Shown here one piece after another: positions 60,153 to 61,496 of a stretch of DNA of 61,496 nucleotides; within the stretch, counting starts at the first letter, position 1; each line of letters starts with the position of its first letter. Source of the stretch: Halomonas halodenitrificans DSM 735. GTDB taxonomy: Bacteria; Pseudomonadota; Gammaproteobacteria; Pseudomonadales; Halomonadaceae. Position numbers and translations under genes: made by a program. The stretch lies in NCBI RefSeq assembly GCF_000620045.1, contig NZ_JHVH01000023.1, positions 1 through 61,496 on the forward strand, in the 5' to 3' direction. Below the pieces are notes generated by a model, which saw nothing but the letters and a program-made list of their open reading frames with translations, ran no database searches and had not been told where the DNA came from.

Positions 60153-61496
60153 ATGCCCAACGTCAAGTTCCGCGCCAGTCGCCGCACCCTCACCAGCCAC
60201 GCCGGGCTGTCCATCATCGGGCAATGCTTCGAGATCGCTGGCGTCGACAGCATCGACAGCCGCTTCCCCACCACGCTGGGCATGCGCACCAGTGACGTGA
60301 TCAAGAGCTACCTGGGCCTGCTGTGTCTGGGCATGAGCGACTATGACGCCATCGAAAACTTCCGCCGCGACAAGCCCTTCCAACAGCTGCTGACCCTGCA
60401 AAAGGTGCCGAGCACGGCGACGCTGCGACAGCGGCTGGAGAAACTTGCCGCCAACGACCTGCAGGCGCGCACCGCCACCTGGTCCACGACCCTGCTGTCA
60501 CTGATCGAAGCACCGATCACCGCCGAGACGACGCACGTCTGCCTGGACATCGACACCTTCGTCATGGACAACAGCAACTCGAAGAAGGAATGCGTCTCGC
60601 GGACCTACCAGAAGGTCGATGGCTACACCCCGATCGCCGCCTATCTGGGCAACGAAGGATGGTGCCTGGGTCTGGAACTGCGGCCTGGCAAGCAGCACAC
60701 CATGAAGGAGAGCAACGCCTTCCTGGAGCGGGTACTGCCTCGCGCCCAAGGCCTGACCAAGCAACCGATCCTGTTACGCGAGGACAGCGGCTTCGACAGC
60801 CAGGCGCACCTGGCGCTTCTCGAACAGCAGCGCCAGGTCTTTGCCGACGAGGGGCGCCGGCTCGACTATGTCGTCAAATGGAACCCGCGCGGCTCGGCCA
60901 CGGCCGATCAGGATACCTGGTTGGCTGTGGCGGCGGACTACTGGGAAGAGCTGCGTCCTGGCAAGCGCCAGGCGCTGTGGACGCAGACCGTCTCGATCCA
61001 CGACGACAACAAGACCGAATACGTCGTCCAACGCGTGATGCGCCTGGTAGAGCGCACCGCCGATCGCGATGGCCAGTTGCTGCTCGAACCGGACTATGAG
61101 TTGGAAGGCTGGTGGACCAGCCTGGACGAGGCGCCGGAGGCGGTGACCAAACGCTACCAGGCGCATGCCACCCACGAGCAATTCCACAGTGAGATCAAGA
61201 CCGATCTCGACCTGGAGCGGCTGCCGTCGGGCAAGTTCGCCACCAACGATCTGATCCTGCACCTCGCCCAGCTGGCCTACAACATCCTGCGGCTGATGGG
61301 GCAGCTGGGCATGACCGGCGAGCTGAGCCCGGTGCGCCATCCCGCCAAGCGGCGCCGGATCCGCACCGTGCTACAAGAGCTGGTGCATCGTGCGGCGCTC
61401 GTGGTTCAAAAGGCGCGGCAGATCATCCTCGACTTCGGGCAGGACATCGGACGCATGACGGTGTTGAACACCCTGCGAAGCCGCCTGCGCTATCCG
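60153..61496 (+). CDS. IS1380-family transposase (partial, runs off right edge)
   Basis: From ATG 60153 (MPNVKFRASRRTLTSHAGL) the frame is open for 448 codons to the last base. IS1380 hallmarks are present: DDE aspartates in CLDIDTFVMDNS and LREDSGFDS, and the glutamate region HEQFHSEIKTDLDLERLPSG. The stop lies beyond the window. The element's left end should lie between about 60030 and 60080, where the composition changes, but its terminal repeat cannot be paired here. Confidence 0.9.
   Translation, partial: MPNVKFRASRRTLTSHAGLSIIGQCFEIAGVDSIDSRFPTTLGMRTSDVIKSYLGLLCLGMSDYDAIENFRRDKPFQQLLTLQKVPSTATLRQRLEKLAANDLQARTATWSTTLLSLIEAPITAETTHVCLDIDTFVMDNSNSKKECVSRTYQKVDGYTPIAAYLGNEGWCLGLELRPGKQHTMKESNAFLERVLPRAQGLTKQPILLREDSGFDSQAHLALLEQQRQVFADEGRRLDYVVKWNPRGSATADQDTWLAVAADYWEELRPGKRQALWTQTVSIHDDNKTEYVVQRVMRLVERTADRDGQLLLEPDYELEGWWTSLDEAPEAVTKRYQAHATHEQFHSEIKTDLDLERLPSGKFATNDLILHLAQLAYNILRLMGQLGMTGELSPVRHPAKRRRIRTVLQELVHRAALVVQKARQIILDFGQDIGRMTVLNTLRSRLRYP

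Overview
This window looks like a GC-rich gammaproteobacterial chromosome carrying stacked mobile DNA. The proteins most resemble Halomonas, Pseudomonas or Marinobacter relatives; the genus is an inference, because no rRNA, tRNA or core gene block is present.

Region 1 (1-6.1 kb) is the end of the mating-pore block of an ICE of the ICEclc/pKLC102 type. An IS3-family element runs off the left edge and has cut the 5' end of a TIGR03757 gene. TIGR03756, TIGR03755, a small membrane protein and a TraG-like protein follow, then a converging hypothetical gene, a purine-rich non-coding stretch and a 55-codon ORF.

Region 2 (6.1-24.4 kb, minus strand) is a complete type I BREX operon: HTH gene, brxA, brxB, brxC, AlbA/ATPase gene, pglX, a 1179-aa unknown, pglZ, brxL. 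The 1179-aa gene has an Mrr/Cap4-like D...QxK nuclease signature and sits between pglX and pglZ, where brxU sits in Escherichia fergusonii BREX. It and the middle of pglX are clearly AT-richer than their neighbours, which suggests module exchange.

Region 3 (24.5-36 kb) is a second accessory island: a WYL regulator, an unknown 319-aa gene, a truncated ADP-ribosylglycohydrolase fragment, and a DUF2201-like gene broken by a nonsense codon. A co-directional run of nine genes follows, including an intact ADP-ribosylglycohydrolase, a metallophosphoesterase, a DUF1643 protein, a HEPN protein and a Cys-pair protein. A TPR protein and a methyltransferase-HNH fusion come next on the other strand. Two near-identical palindromes flank the first two genes of the run and are candidate operators. 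This run is the best candidate for an undescribed system.

Region 4 (36.9-58.2 kb) is a 21.3-kb Tn554-like site-specific element inserted in umuC. It splits umuC into a C-terminal part (36.05-36.89 kb) and an N-terminal part (58.16-58.60 kb). Joining the halves at the shared GGCC restores a 424-codon umuC. The element has a TnpA/TnpB/TnpC-like recombinase trio at one end. Its cargo is a BASS/ACR3-like permease, Sco1-PCu(A)C-CtaG, an L,D-transpeptidase, lnt-lspA-cadA with a divergent merR, a ZIP transporter, an M23-like protein, a DsbA-like protein, a CDF pump, an IS1182-family insertion and a frameshifted DegP/MucD protease: a metal-handling and envelope-maintenance package.

Region 5 (58.6-61.5 kb) holds umuD, then integron-cassette-like DNA with one well-formed attC, two attC-like repeats and an AT-rich lipoprotein-like cassette gene, and finally an IS1380-family element running off the right edge.
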